A stretch of DNA of 64,000 bases, from the NCBI GenBank assembly GCA_020687485.1, contig JAJEQR010000004.1, positions 1 to 64,000 of the forward strand, in the 5' to 3' direction. Positions 8,072 to 16,548 of this stretch are shown in pieces. The position numbers and the translations under genes were made by a program. Source of the DNA: Hominifimenecus microfluidus (GTDB taxonomy: Bacteria > Bacillota > Clostridia > Lachnospirales > Lachnospiraceae). The notes below the pieces were generated by a model that saw only the letters and a program-made list of their open reading frames with translations, was not told where the DNA came from and did not search any database. Positions within the stretch are counted from its first letter, which is position 1. Each line of letters starts with the position of its first letter.

Positions 8072-9493
8072 CTATTGCCTGCGTTGCTTTTCTGTGTAGA
8101 GCTGATACAACCCCATGCGGGATTTTACTCCTGCCTTCTCATAGATAGATGCAATATATCGCTGACAGGTTCGGCGGGACAGAAACAAACTGTCAGCGAT
8201 TTCCTGAATGCTTTCCTCTGAATGAATCAGTTTGTCGAACACCTCGACTTCCCGGGGGGTAAGGAAAAGCGTTTCTGACAGAATATGGAAAGCTTCCTGA
8301 GGATCCAGGGGGGCAGGGATGTCCGTGGGGACTGTCGGCATCCATTCCGTGTAGAGAAAGAGCACCACGCTGATTGCTACAAACAGGACCAGAGCCAGAA
8401 TGATAGCTAGCATACCGCTGTTGTCAGAAACCAGCAACGCAACAGAGACATTGGTAAACAAAGCGGCACTCACATTATTCATTGCACGTCCCATGCCGGC
8501 CCAGAGCGCCGGTATCTGCGTGCGACTAACAAAATCCAGAAAGCTGGTAGTGAAAAATACGAAAAAAAAGCCGGCTGAGAGGTAGAATACAATTAACCCA
8601 ATCAAAAACGGTCCGCCCATTTTGAGCACCACCACACAAATAACGGACATTAACAGGACACAGTACATGATTAACGTCATATATTTTCGATCCCGGATGT
8701 CATAAAGAAAACCGGCAGCCAGTCCGCTTACGGCCAGCAGAAGCCGCGGCCACTGACCGATGCTGATACCGGTCACGTGATGCATGGTAACTGCATTATC
8801 CAGTGTGCTGAAAATACATGCCATCAGGATTACAAGCAGCGCCAAAAGCCCTCCGGCGGCTGTCATTTTTCGAGTTGCCTTTCCGTTTTCATTTTTTGCA
8901 GAGAGCGGGGATTCCTCCGCGTCGGCGGTTTCCCGACAGCAAAGCTTCTCTGCTTTCAGCAATAGTGCCAGCATTGCAAGGGAGAAGAGGGAAAGAATGG
9001 CGGCTTCTGCGACTTGCTGCTTCACAAGATTGTTGTTTAGAAACTGCAGAAAAATCCCAAATGCGTAGGAGACGCCAACCATGCGCGCCAAGTAATCACG
9101 ATCTGCTGCCAGATAAAAAAACAGGCAGTGAATTGCACTTCCCAACAGCCCAAGGAAAAGAAACAAAGCCATTCCAACGAGCAGAGTGGACAAATAGGAA
9201 ATATGTTTTTGAATTAAAAAAACGCATACAGTCACTGCAAAAGCAAGGAAAGTAAGTACAGCAATTTGTTTTCTCTTCTTCATAGCGCGATAAAGCAGCG
9301 GATACAGAAAAAAACCGACAGCGCTTACGCCTAATGCGTAGTTTTGAGCGATCACCGTTTTTTCTTCTTCAGCGGTAAGAGAGAGCATGTTCACATACAT
9401 GTACTCGGCTCCAAGAAACAGAAAGGTGAAAGTAGCAAGCAGCAGAATAGCGTAAATGGATTTTTGCTTTGTGAAGACTTTTATCAACGTCAT
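8072..9493 (-). CDS. Polytopic membrane protein with C-terminal LuxR-type helix-turn-helix
   Basis: About 473 residues. The first 390 or so form around twelve hydrophobic helices in a major-facilitator-like layout. The last 65 are a LuxR/GerE DNA-binding domain beginning LTPREVEVFDKLI, with the recognition-helix region IADSLFLSRRTCQRYIASIY. Such membrane-embedded LuxR proteins occur in anaerobic gut bacteria and are thought to sense a ligand in the membrane part and act directly at nearby promoters; the ligand here is unknown. The start at 9493 has GGAG 9 bases before it; the open frame extends upstream without a ribosome site. Its target could be its own promoter or a neighbouring gene. Confidence 0.85.
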   Translation of the reverse strand: MTLIKVFTKQKSIYAILLLATFTFLFLGAEYMYVNMLSLTAEEEKTVIAQNYALGVSAVGFFLYPLLYRAMKKRKQIAVLTFLAFAVTVCVFLIQKHISYLSTLLVGMALFLFLGLLGSAIHCLFFYLAADRDYLARMVGVSYAFGIFLQFLNNNLVKQQVAEAAILSLFSLAMLALLLKAEKLCCRETADAEESPLSAKNENGKATRKMTAAGGLLALLVILMACIFSTLDNAVTMHHVTGISIGQWPRLLLAVSGLAAGFLYDIRDRKYMTLIMYCVLLMSVICVVVLKMGGPFLIGLIVFYLSAGFFFVFFTTSFLDFVSRTQIPALWAGMGRAMNNVSAALFTNVSVALLVSDNSGMLAIILALVLFVAISVVLFLYTEWMPTVPTDIPAPLDPQEAFHILSETLFLTPREVEVFDKLIHSEESIQEIADSLFLSRRTCQRYIASIYEKAGVKSRMGLYQLYTEKQRRQ

Positions 9494-9678
9494 GTGCCCG
9501 GCTCCCCTCTCTCCTTCATTGGCATAATTGTAAATTATAATATCATAGTCCACCCAATTTTTCAACAACTCCGAGAGGATTCCTACTCCCGGAGTTTCCC
9601 AAGCATACCAACGTACCGTAGCAACAAGAAGTAGCTGCAGTACGCTGGGACGGGATCGTTCCAGTGGAAAGCGACCGC

Positions 9679-9921
9679 TCAGTAGGTGATGTTATGGGTG
9701 TAAAAATAGATCAGCAGGCTACCCAATCCGGCGCCAGATATTATGCTTGCCCATATCCAAAACAAAGACAATAGAAGCCCAAGAAGAACAAATATGCAAA
9801 ACACTACAATCAAAGAGTCCCTCTGAAAGAGAGTGATTAATTTGACGAATACGATCACTTCCCCAGCTATCGTGACGAGAACTCCCAACAAAGCGAGAAC
9901 GAAAAAGTATACTCCTGCCAT
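9679..9921 (-). CDS. Small three-helix membrane protein, unknown function
   Basis: An 80-residue, very hydrophobic protein with segments at about residues 4-27, 35-52 and 54-73. No recognised family. No convincing Shine-Dalgarno precedes the ATG. It lies alone on the minus strand between the LuxR-type gene and the signalling cassette. One copy of a palindromic repeat lies just upstream, about 45 bases before the ATG, and could contribute promoter or leader sequence. It may be a real small gene or a chance open frame in AT-rich hydrophobic coding; the clean three-helix pattern favours a gene. Confidence 0.45.
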   Translation of the reverse strand: MAGVYFFVLALLGVLVTIAGEVIVFVKLITLFQRDSLIVVFCIFVLLGLLLSLFWIWASIISGAGLGSLLIYFYTHNITY

Positions 9922-9963
9922 TTGTCTGTAGACTTATCGCCGTTAATTTTAACAGAAAAGCGG

Positions 9964-10024
9964 TGTGATGAATAGTACGCTTTGGCGCCAAATTGAAATA
10001 AAGCGTGGCGCATCTGTGCCATTT
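9964..10024 (-). repeat. Dispersed palindromic repeat, copy 1 (minus orientation)
   Basis: On the minus strand it reads TGGCACAGATGCGCCA, then a spacer, then AATTTGGCGCCAAAGCG, matching the copies at 10245 and 10980 in sequence and order. Each part is itself a palindrome. It lies between the 80-residue membrane protein and the lipoprotein gene. Confidence 0.75.
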
Positions 10025-10244
10025 GGGGAAAAGGGGTTCTAGACTGCAAAAACGAATCGTAAAACGAAAACTGAACGTGAAATTTTACAGATCCGCAGGC
10101 TTAAAAGCAGCGTCCTGTGCTTTCTGCGTAAGAGTATATTTACGAGCATCAAGTAAAATGACAGAAGTAGTTTTTTGTGATCTTCAACGGCTTCATTTTT
10201 ACGACCAGGATTGCCTTTTCCCTGGGGGGGGGCGTAAGAAAATA

Positions 10245-10309
10245 GATTGGCGCAAGTGCGCCATATGGCCTTTGGCGAATTGGCATAAAAGCGACCTACA
10301 CAAATCTGA
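10245..10309 (+). repeat. Dispersed palindromic repeat, copy 2
   Basis: GATTGGCGCAAGTGCGCCA contains a perfect TGGCGCA/TGCGCCA hairpin. GAATTGGCATAAAAGCGACC and ACACAAATC follow, in register with the copy at 10980. It lies in the 500-base gene-free gap before the lipoprotein gene; apart from this and copy 1 that gap holds no supported gene. Confidence 0.8.
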
Positions 10310-10420
10310 AAAAAACAATATGATGTTATATAAATACTGGGGCTTGTACTGCGGTTTGGCCTGAGAGCTGTTCGAAATCATAACCAGACTGCGACAGGAT
10401 GAGAAAGGGCGGATAAGGGA

Positions 10421-10945
10421 ATGAGAATGAGAAGAGTGGCTGCGCTTATGATTGTAATATGTATTCTAGCCGGATGCACATCGACAGACGGCTCCCTTCG
10501 TGCCTCTTGCACGGAAAGCTCCGGGGAATTTTCGAAACAGTCGCAGGAGAACCCGCCAACAAGCAGACCGTTGAGTGACTATTGTACAGAGGAACAAAGA
10601 GAACTTCTGGATCAAACACAGGAGAATCTGCCGACAGAATTGATCTTTCATGATTGGACGGAGACAACGACAAGTTACAAAACGACGGACGGGGAGACCA
10701 TCTTCGAGATCCTGCAAGTGTTAAGGGAAACAACGGTCGCATCTAAGTCTTTCGTTCGCTCTACAGACCGCCGAATCCTGGAATTTGTGACAGAAGATGG
10801 GGATACCTGCAGCTTCGAATTTGATGGAGGTAAGTTTCAGGGAGCGGATAATGAGTGCTATGTTCTTTCCGGGGATAACGAGCTTTGGAAGCTAGTATGG
10901 GCGATCCGTGAGAAGGATCCGGAATATCAAAAGCTGATACGATGA
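10421..10945 (+). CDS. Secreted lipoprotein, unknown function
   Basis: A 174-residue protein with a lipoprotein signal peptide: basic MRMRR, a hydrophobic core and the lipobox LAGC, so lipidation is expected at Cys20. The mature part is polar, acidic and rich in Glu, Thr and Ser. No catalytic motif or known family was recognised. It lies 5' of the FHA/PP2C/kinase cassette in the same direction, with a repeat copy between, so it may be the extracellular partner of that system or an unrelated neighbour. A GGG-rich site precedes the ATG. Confidence 0.7.
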   Translation: MRMRRVAALMIVICILAGCTSTDGSLRASCTESSGEFSKQSQENPPTSRPLSDYCTEEQRELLDQTQENLPTELIFHDWTETTTSYKTTDGETIFEILQVLRETTVASKSFVRSTDRRILEFVTEDGDTCSFEFDGGKFQGADNECYVLSGDNELWKLVWAIREKDPEYQKLIR

Positions 10946-10979
10946 GCTGTATTTTCTAAAGATTGCCACGAAAAATGTG

Positions 10980-11042
10980 GATTGGCACAGGTGCGCCATG
11001 TCGTTTTTAGCAAATTGGCACCAAAGCGGCCTGCACAAATCT
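10980..11042 (+). repeat. Dispersed palindromic repeat, copy 3
   Basis: GATTGGCACAGGTGCGCCA, then AAATTGGCACCAAAGCGGCC and GCACAAATC. The hairpin arm differs from copy 2 by a change that keeps pairing (TGGCACA/TGCGCCA, G-U). It lies between the lipoprotein gene and the FHA gene. Confidence 0.8.
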
Positions 11043-11124
11043 CTTCGGAAACGATATAGTGAAAGCGTCACAAGTTCAAGAATAGCGTTAATCAACCTTT
11101 AACTTTTTTAAGAGGAAAACAATC

Positions 11125-11664
11125 ATGAAGCAATGCGATAATGGCCATTTTTATGATGAAAAAAGATTTGACAGCTGTCCCTACTGTCAGGAGGGCGCCG
11201 GAGTCGGAAAGACGGTGGCGGCCAGTTCGGTGGGGAAAACCGTGGCAGCCGTTCCAGGCGGCGTCGCACCGGAAGCGGATAGAGGAAAGACGGTAGGCAT
11301 CATTAAAAAGCAAATCGGCATTGATCCTGCTGTTGGCTTCTTGGTTTGTATTTCCGGCCCCAATCGCGGCGCGGATTACAAGCTGGTAGCGGGCAGAAAT
11401 TTCATTGGTCGGGCAGCGGCAATGGATGTGGCCCTGACAGATGACGATACTGTATCCAGAGAAAGCCATGCGTTGGTGACCTATGATGCAAAGCACAATA
11501 GATTCTCGCTTTCTCCCGGTCAGGGCAGAGGCATTACTTACTGTAACGATGAGCAGGTGGAAATGGTGTGTCCCCTAAATTCCTACGATGTGATCGAGGT
11601 AGGCAAGAGCCAGCTCATCTTTCTGCCTTTATGTGGAGAGAAATTTCAATGGAATGAGGAGTAA
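11125..11664 (+). CDS. Zinc-ribbon and FHA domain protein
   Basis: The 179-residue protein starts with a half zinc ribbon (C4 and C18-x2-C21 around NGHFYDEKRFDSCPYC). A linker containing two GKTVAA repeats plus a further GKTVG follows, with threonines that could be phospho-acceptors. The C-terminal FHA domain (about residues 70-170) carries the GRNFIGRAAAMDVAL and TVSRESHALVTY motifs that bind phosphothreonine. It is probably a cytoplasmic adaptor reading phosphorylation by the two kinases downstream. AGAGGA precedes the ATG. The PP2C gene begins 4 bases after its stop, so the genes form an operon. Confidence 0.85.
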   Translation: MKQCDNGHFYDEKRFDSCPYCQEGAGVGKTVAASSVGKTVAAVPGGVAPEADRGKTVGIIKKQIGIDPAVGFLVCISGPNRGADYKLVAGRNFIGRAAAMDVALTDDDTVSRESHALVTYDAKHNRFSLSPGQGRGITYCNDEQVEMVCPLNSYDVIEVGKSQLIFLPLCGEKFQWNEE

Positions 11665-11667
11665 GGA

Positions 11668-12615
11668 ATGGAGCGTGTGCTTTCATGGCTAAACCGACCG
11701 CTGTTTCCGGACAGTATGATCCGCATTTGGATGGCGGCGGTTGTGGGGATTGCGCTTCTGTTGGTGCTGATTTCCGTTGTCGTCGTGATATGGTGGAAAA
11801 AGAAACAGGACGATAAGGTGACGGAAGAACCGATTACGGAACATCCGAAAACGCTGCCGGAGTTGGAACTCGCCAATCTCCAGGGGATCGGCAACCGGGA
11901 GGAACAACAGGACGCATTCGGTATCTCTCGCATGGACCGTTATGAAGAAGACGGTCTACTCGCTGTGCTGTGTGACGGTATGGGCGGTATGGCGGAAGGC
12001 GGCAGGATCGCGGCAGAAACGGTATCGGAACTCGTGAGTATCTTTCCGTGGACAGATGATAGCGATATCTCTGGCTGGATATCTCAGCGCAGCACCAGAG
12101 TCTTCCAGCAGTTCCGCGGTTATGGTGGAACTACACTAGTGGCTGTGCTGCTCAAGGAAAACCGGCTTTCCTTCTGGTGCGTAGGCGACAGTGACCTGTT
12201 CCTACTCAGGGAGGGCAAGCTCTATGGGATGAATATCCGGCAGGAATATAAGAACGATCTGCTGCTGCGGGCATTGGATGGAGCATTCCCCATAGAAGAA
12301 GCGTTTCACGATTCACAGGCAGGTGCACTTTCGGAGTACATAGGCAAAGAAAAAGTAAATTGCGACTATAATCGCATACCTTTTTCTCTCCAACCGGAGG
12401 ATGTGCTGCTGCTCTGCTCGGACGGAATAAGCGACACCCTAACCTTAAAGCAGATTCGGGAAGCTATGGCTCTCTCTCCACAGGTGTGTTGCGACAAGCT
12501 AGAAAAGGAGATTTTATTAGCGGATAAACCAAGCCAGGATAACTACACGACAATCGTATTGAACTACCACGGTAAAGGAGAGAAAAAAATAAATGGAAAC
12601 AAGCAAAACATCTAA
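11668..12615 (+). CDS. Membrane-anchored PP2C-family protein phosphatase
   Basis: 315 residues. One transmembrane helix lies at about 22-43, then a basic stop-transfer stretch and a cytoplasmic PP2C domain. The metal-binding motifs are present: GNREEQQDAF, LCDGMGGMAEGG, GGTTLVAVLL, VGDSDLFLL, LLCSDGISDTL and DNYTTIVL. It should remove phosphate from Ser/Thr residues placed by the neighbouring kinases. The ribosome site GGAGTAAGG overlaps the end of the FHA gene. Its 3' end overlaps the start of the protease gene by 23 bases, indicating translational coupling. Confidence 0.9.
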   Translation: MERVLSWLNRPLFPDSMIRIWMAAVVGIALLLVLISVVVVIWWKKKQDDKVTEEPITEHPKTLPELELANLQGIGNREEQQDAFGISRMDRYEEDGLLAVLCDGMGGMAEGGRIAAETVSELVSIFPWTDDSDISGWISQRSTRVFQQFRGYGGTTLVAVLLKENRLSFWCVGDSDLFLLREGKLYGMNIRQEYKNDLLLRALDGAFPIEEAFHDSQAGALSEYIGKEKVNCDYNRIPFSLQPEDVLLLCSDGISDTLTLKQIREAMALSPQVCCDKLEKEILLADKPSQDNYTTIVLNYHGKGEKKINGNKQNI

Positions 12616-13918
12616 GAAGCAAATTACAGCCATTCTTTTGCTGGTTGTAGGAATACTTTTTGCCATGTTCGGTATATTGGGCCTTACAAGCAAGGGCGGC
12701 ATGGATCCCTATGAGGCGCGCAATAGCGTCGTTATGGTGTATTCCTATCTCCAGCTTACCGACGGACAGTCCGCCGGCGCTATGGGTACCGGATTTGCCA
12801 TCGGGAAGACTGGCGAGCCGGTGGAATATATTGTGACCAACGGCCATGTGGTGGAGTACGGTTATATGGGGCCGAAAGTATATCAGGAACAGACAGCTTC
12901 GGCGGGCATACAGGTGTATTTCTCAGCAGCGGAAAACGATTATGTTACAGCAGAAGTGGTTTATTATTCGCCATCTGATGAGAAGGACATCGCAATTATA
13001 AAGCTGCCGTCTGCAACGGATAAACGAACCGCAATCACCATCAAGGATGCGGATGCAGTCGCAATCGGCGACACCGCCTATGCGCTGGGGTATCCGGGTG
13101 TGGTAAGCAACAGCCAGCAGTTCAATACCTACGATGAGAATGACATCACCCTGACCAAAGGAATCATCAGCAAGCGCACCAAGCCGATAGGGAGCAACTA
13201 CGACGCATTTCAGATGGACGTCTATATCAATCACGGCAATTCCGGTGGCCCGCTGGTAGATGAACATGGTGCTCTGATTGGAATCAATTCCGCCGGTGCA
13301 GTGGATGAGCAGGGCAAGAGTGAGGGTGTAAACTTTGCAATCACCTCCGCTGAATTAATGAAGGTTCTGAACAGTGAAAACATCAAATACACTACGGCGG
13401 GCGGCGGATTCTCTTGGGTTCCAGCCTGGTTTGCTTATGTGCTCCTGCCCATCGGTGTGTTTGCACTGGTAGGTGGCATCATTCTGCTGGTCATGTCACA
13501 GAAAAAAGGGAAGAATGTTTCCTCATTTGCTGGTGCTGCCGCAAACACAGGAGCGAACAATGCATCTGTCAGAGGTGGCCGCAGTTCTGTTGAAAAACGC
13601 TCTGTACTGCGAGGGGTGACAGGAAAATATGCGGGTCAGAGCTTTGACCTCTTGAGTGGCAAAGTGATCATCGGCCGTGATCCGACAGCCTGCAATATTG
13701 TGTTTGATAAAAATGCGCCGGGTATTAGCGGACGACATTGTCAGGTTGCCTACGACCAGAATGAAGACTGCTTTATCATTACTGACCTTGGATCTTCTTA
13801 CGGTACTTTCCTGGGCAATGGTAAAAAGCTGACGGCCAATGTGGCGGAAAAAATGTATGCCGGAGACACCTTCTACCTGTGTGATAACGCCAACCGATTT
13901 GTATTGGGCAAGGAGTAA
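12593..13918 (+). CDS. Two-pass membrane trypsin-like protease with C-terminal FHA domain
   Basis: 441 residues. Helix 1 is at about 10-31, then an S1C/HtrA-like protease domain with His in VTNGHVVEYG, Asp in EKDIAIIKL and the nucleophile in HGNSGGPLVDEHG. A second helix (about 283-304) and a C-terminal FHA domain with GKVIIGRDPTACNIV and ISGRHCQV follow. With two helices the protease lies outside and the FHA inside, an arrangement that could pass cytoplasmic phosphorylation to extracellular proteolysis. No PDZ domain is visible, unlike HtrA. GGAGAG precedes the start. It sits inside the FHA/PP2C/kinase operon. Confidence 0.88.
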   Translation: METSKTSKKQITAILLLVVGILFAMFGILGLTSKGGMDPYEARNSVVMVYSYLQLTDGQSAGAMGTGFAIGKTGEPVEYIVTNGHVVEYGYMGPKVYQEQTASAGIQVYFSAAENDYVTAEVVYYSPSDEKDIAIIKLPSATDKRTAITIKDADAVAIGDTAYALGYPGVVSNSQQFNTYDENDITLTKGIISKRTKPIGSNYDAFQMDVYINHGNSGGPLVDEHGALIGINSAGAVDEQGKSEGVNFAITSAELMKVLNSENIKYTTAGGGFSWVPAWFAYVLLPIGVFALVGGIILLVMSQKKGKNVSSFAGAAANTGANNASVRGGRSSVEKRSVLRGVTGKYAGQSFDLLSGKVIIGRDPTACNIVFDKNAPGISGRHCQVAYDQNEDCFIITDLGSSYGTFLGNGKKLTANVAEKMYAGDTFYLCDNANRFVLGKE

Positions 13919-13924
13919 CCCATT

Positions 13925-14251
13925 ATGTCAGTGTATTGCTTGAAAAACAGAAAAATCCAGAAAGTATGGGAGAATGACGTCGTTGATCAGGAGATGGCGG
14001 TCGTCATCCACCTGACTGTGGACGGTGATATGACGGAACTCCATGAAATTCCGGTGTTGTCGGAGGGGGAAGGGGTGCTGTCATATGCGGGAGAGTTCTA
14101 CATTGAACCGCTGGAAATACAAATTGAGTTTCTCAAGGCGGTCAATGCGAAAAAATGGCTAGAGGCTCTAGTGTTGCGGCATGCCGACCGGGTGCGGCAG
14201 GTGTCGGAGGAGCTCTTTGCCATGGCCGAGATCAAGGAGGTGGACATATGA
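13925..14251 (+). CDS. Conserved small cytoplasmic protein of the kinase cassette, unknown function
   Basis: 108 residues, acidic, no signal peptide or helix spanning the membrane. The first half looks like a beta-rich domain and the last 45 residues an amphipathic helical region. No recognised family. AAGGAG lies 8 bases before the ATG, and its stop overlaps the kinase start as ATGA, so it is translated with the cassette. It may be an adaptor or a kinase substrate; no motif proves either. Confidence 0.75.
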   Translation: MSVYCLKNRKIQKVWENDVVDQEMAVVIHLTVDGDMTELHEIPVLSEGEGVLSYAGEFYIEPLEIQIEFLKAVNAKKWLEALVLRHADRVRQVSEELFAMAEIKEVDI

Positions 14252-16506
14252 ATCCGGAACGTGTTTGTTATGGATGCTTCGAGGAAAAAGAGCCTGGAGT
14301 TCCATGTTCGCGCTGCGGTTTTAATGAAAACGACGAGCAGCCGTATCTTGCGTTGCCCCTGGGAACCATTCTGAACGGAAGATATCTGGTTGGAAAGGTG
14401 CTGGGCATCGGCGGGTTCGGAATTACCTACTTGGGGTACGACCTGACGCTGGAAATCAAGGTCGCGATTAAAGAATATATGCCTTCCGCCTTGGTCACGC
14501 GGCATTCCGACCATTACAGTGTGGCGCTGACAGGACGGGTGGAGAAGGACTACCAGTATGGTATGGAGCGCTTTTTGGATGAGGCGAAGATTCTTGCCAA
14601 GTTGCAGAGCACCCCTCATATCGTGTCGGTGCAGAACTATTTCAAGGAGAACGGTACAGCTTACTTCGTGATGGAGTACGTAGACGGTATGAGTCTGAAG
14701 GCGTACCTGTCGAAAAACGGGGATAAAATCCCGTATGACCAGGCGATCGCCATCCTGCAGCCGATTATGGAAGCGCTGGTGCAGGTGCATGCGATGAATC
14801 TGCTGCACCGGGATATCAGCCCTGACAACATCTATATCACAGCCAAGGGCGAAAGTCGGCTGTTGGATTTTGGCGCAGCACGATTTGCATTGGGAGATGG
14901 CAAGAGTGTGTCGGTCATCTTAAAGCACGGCTATGCGCCGGAGGAGCAGTATTCCAGCCACGGCAACCAGGGTCCCTGGACGGACGTATATTCCATGGGC
15001 GCTACCCTGTATCGTTGCATTACCGGGCAGCTTCCGCCGGACTCGCTGGAACGCATTCATGGCGTTGCCATGAACACGCCGTCAGAGCTGGGAGCCCGAA
15101 TTCCGGCCCATGTGGAAAATGCCATTATGAAGGCGCTGGCGGTAAAAACAGAGGATCGCTTCCCTAACATGGAAGCCTTCATTGGCGCACTGAGAGGCCG
15201 TGTTTCCGTACAGGATCAGGTGGCGGCCGGTATCAGTCGGCGTATCCAGACCACCGCTTACGAGCAGGGCGGGGATGGGCAGGCTGTCTGTCAGCATACC
15301 GACCCCGTCATCGGAGGCCCTGTAACGGGGAAGTCTTCCTCTTTTTCCAAACTGCTTTCCTATATGAAAGCCAATCCCATCATCGCGTGGGTTTCCGGAG
15401 GAGGCCTACTGGCGATAATCGCGCTTTGTGTTATCCTTCCCATCGCGCTCTCTGGCGGAAATAAAACAACTCCGACAGGAAATAACGGCGGAACGCGATC
15501 CGTAATCAGCCAGCCACCGGTAAACGAGGAACCCAGCAAGCCGGGATCAGAAACGGAACCATCGGGAGATTCGGCGAATGTGGTGGAGCAGAAGATTGAT
15601 CTTCTCAATGCTACCATTGAAATTCCATCGGATTATACAGCCTCTGAGGATGGGCTGAACTTTATCAGTGAGGAGAAAGGCTGTGTTGTCATGACGGATT
15701 ATCTTTGGAATATTGACGGCCCGATCTACTCCCTTGCCGATGTGGAATCCAAACGGGAGGACATTATCGCCTCGCTGATGCAGAATCTGGAAGTTTCAGA
15801 CTATCAGATTCTAACGGCAGGCCCTGACCAGGTGGGAAATTCGGAAGCCTATCAGATCTATTTTGAAGGGACCGACAGCGAAGGCGTTTCCATGGAGATG
15901 ATCGTTATGGCAGTGGACGGATACTCGTTTGGCTGTTATTTCATCATCACTGCTTATCCCAAGGGAGATGAGGCTGCCGCAGCAGAGATTCACTCCATCA
16001 TCCAATCCTTTTACAGTACCGGAATGCCGGATGTGACCTATAAAATGTACTATGCGGAACACGCCGGTGTGAAGGTCATCATAGATGCTTCCCTTGCCCA
16101 GGGCGGTGTTGCGGACGTGAAAGTCCAACTGGACGAGAATGGCATTGGAACCGTTCGTGAGATGTTCCTATACCCAACACAAGAAGACAGTGAGGCCGCA
16201 CTGGGGCAGGGGTACTGTGTGGAAATCGGCAAGGCTTCTGAATTCGAACTAAGTACGCCGGAGGAAGTAATTGAATTCAACAAGACCGTAAGTGGTACAA
16301 ATAATGACTCATACACCTTTTCCTCTGGTGGTGTGGAATGGCTGGCTTATGACTTTACAATGTCCGACAGGAGTTTCAGCTATGCATCTGCTGTGATCGA
16401 TGGAGAATGCTATCTTGTGGGCTGCGTGTTCAATGATTCTAACAAAGATACGATCGTTACATTGTATAATCAGGCAACTGCGTCTCTCCGCGCTTGGACA
16501 GAGTAA
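14248..16506 (+). CDS. Zinc-ribbon Ser/Thr protein kinase with extracellular domain (paralog 1)
   Basis: 752 residues. An N-terminal zinc ribbon (C7-x2-C10, C20-x2-C23) precedes a Hanks-type kinase with the glycine loop at 53-58, catalytic Lys75 (VAIKEY), H187-R188-D189 (HRDISPDN), D207-F-G and APEEQY. A single helix at about 376-400 leads to a roughly 350-residue extracellular part without PASTA repeats. The activation segment lacks the usual DFGxA...SPE spacing and reads GYAPEEQY, as in related clostridial kinases. The ATG at 14248 overlaps the previous stop. It probably senses an outside signal and phosphorylates FHA-binding partners in the same operon. Confidence 0.9.
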   Translation: MNPERVCYGCFEEKEPGVPCSRCGFNENDEQPYLALPLGTILNGRYLVGKVLGIGGFGITYLGYDLTLEIKVAIKEYMPSALVTRHSDHYSVALTGRVEKDYQYGMERFLDEAKILAKLQSTPHIVSVQNYFKENGTAYFVMEYVDGMSLKAYLSKNGDKIPYDQAIAILQPIMEALVQVHAMNLLHRDISPDNIYITAKGESRLLDFGAARFALGDGKSVSVILKHGYAPEEQYSSHGNQGPWTDVYSMGATLYRCITGQLPPDSLERIHGVAMNTPSELGARIPAHVENAIMKALAVKTEDRFPNMEAFIGALRGRVSVQDQVAAGISRRIQTTAYEQGGDGQAVCQHTDPVIGGPVTGKSSSFSKLLSYMKANPIIAWVSGGGLLAIIALCVILPIALSGGNKTTPTGNNGGTRSVISQPPVNEEPSKPGSETEPSGDSANVVEQKIDLLNATIEIPSDYTASEDGLNFISEEKGCVVMTDYLWNIDGPIYSLADVESKREDIIASLMQNLEVSDYQILTAGPDQVGNSEAYQIYFEGTDSEGVSMEMIVMAVDGYSFGCYFIITAYPKGDEAAAAEIHSIIQSFYSTGMPDVTYKMYYAEHAGVKVIIDASLAQGGVADVKVQLDENGIGTVREMFLYPTQEDSEAALGQGYCVEIGKASEFELSTPEEVIEFNKTVSGTNNDSYTFSSGGVEWLAYDFTMSDRSFSYASAVIDGECYLVGCVFNDSNKDTIVTLYNQATASLRAWTE

Positions 16507-16548
16507 TTGGTAAGAAATTTGGCGGGGCATATAGGAAAGAGGTAAAAT

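Noticed and set aside
10005..10364. A 119-codon plus-strand frame before the lipoprotein gene
   Set aside because: It runs through two copies of the palindromic repeat, lacks a ribosome site and has no protein-like pattern.
9964..11042. CRISPR array from repeated segments
   Set aside because: Only three copies, in mixed orientation with spacing of about 220-670 bases, and no cas genes; not a CRISPR layout.
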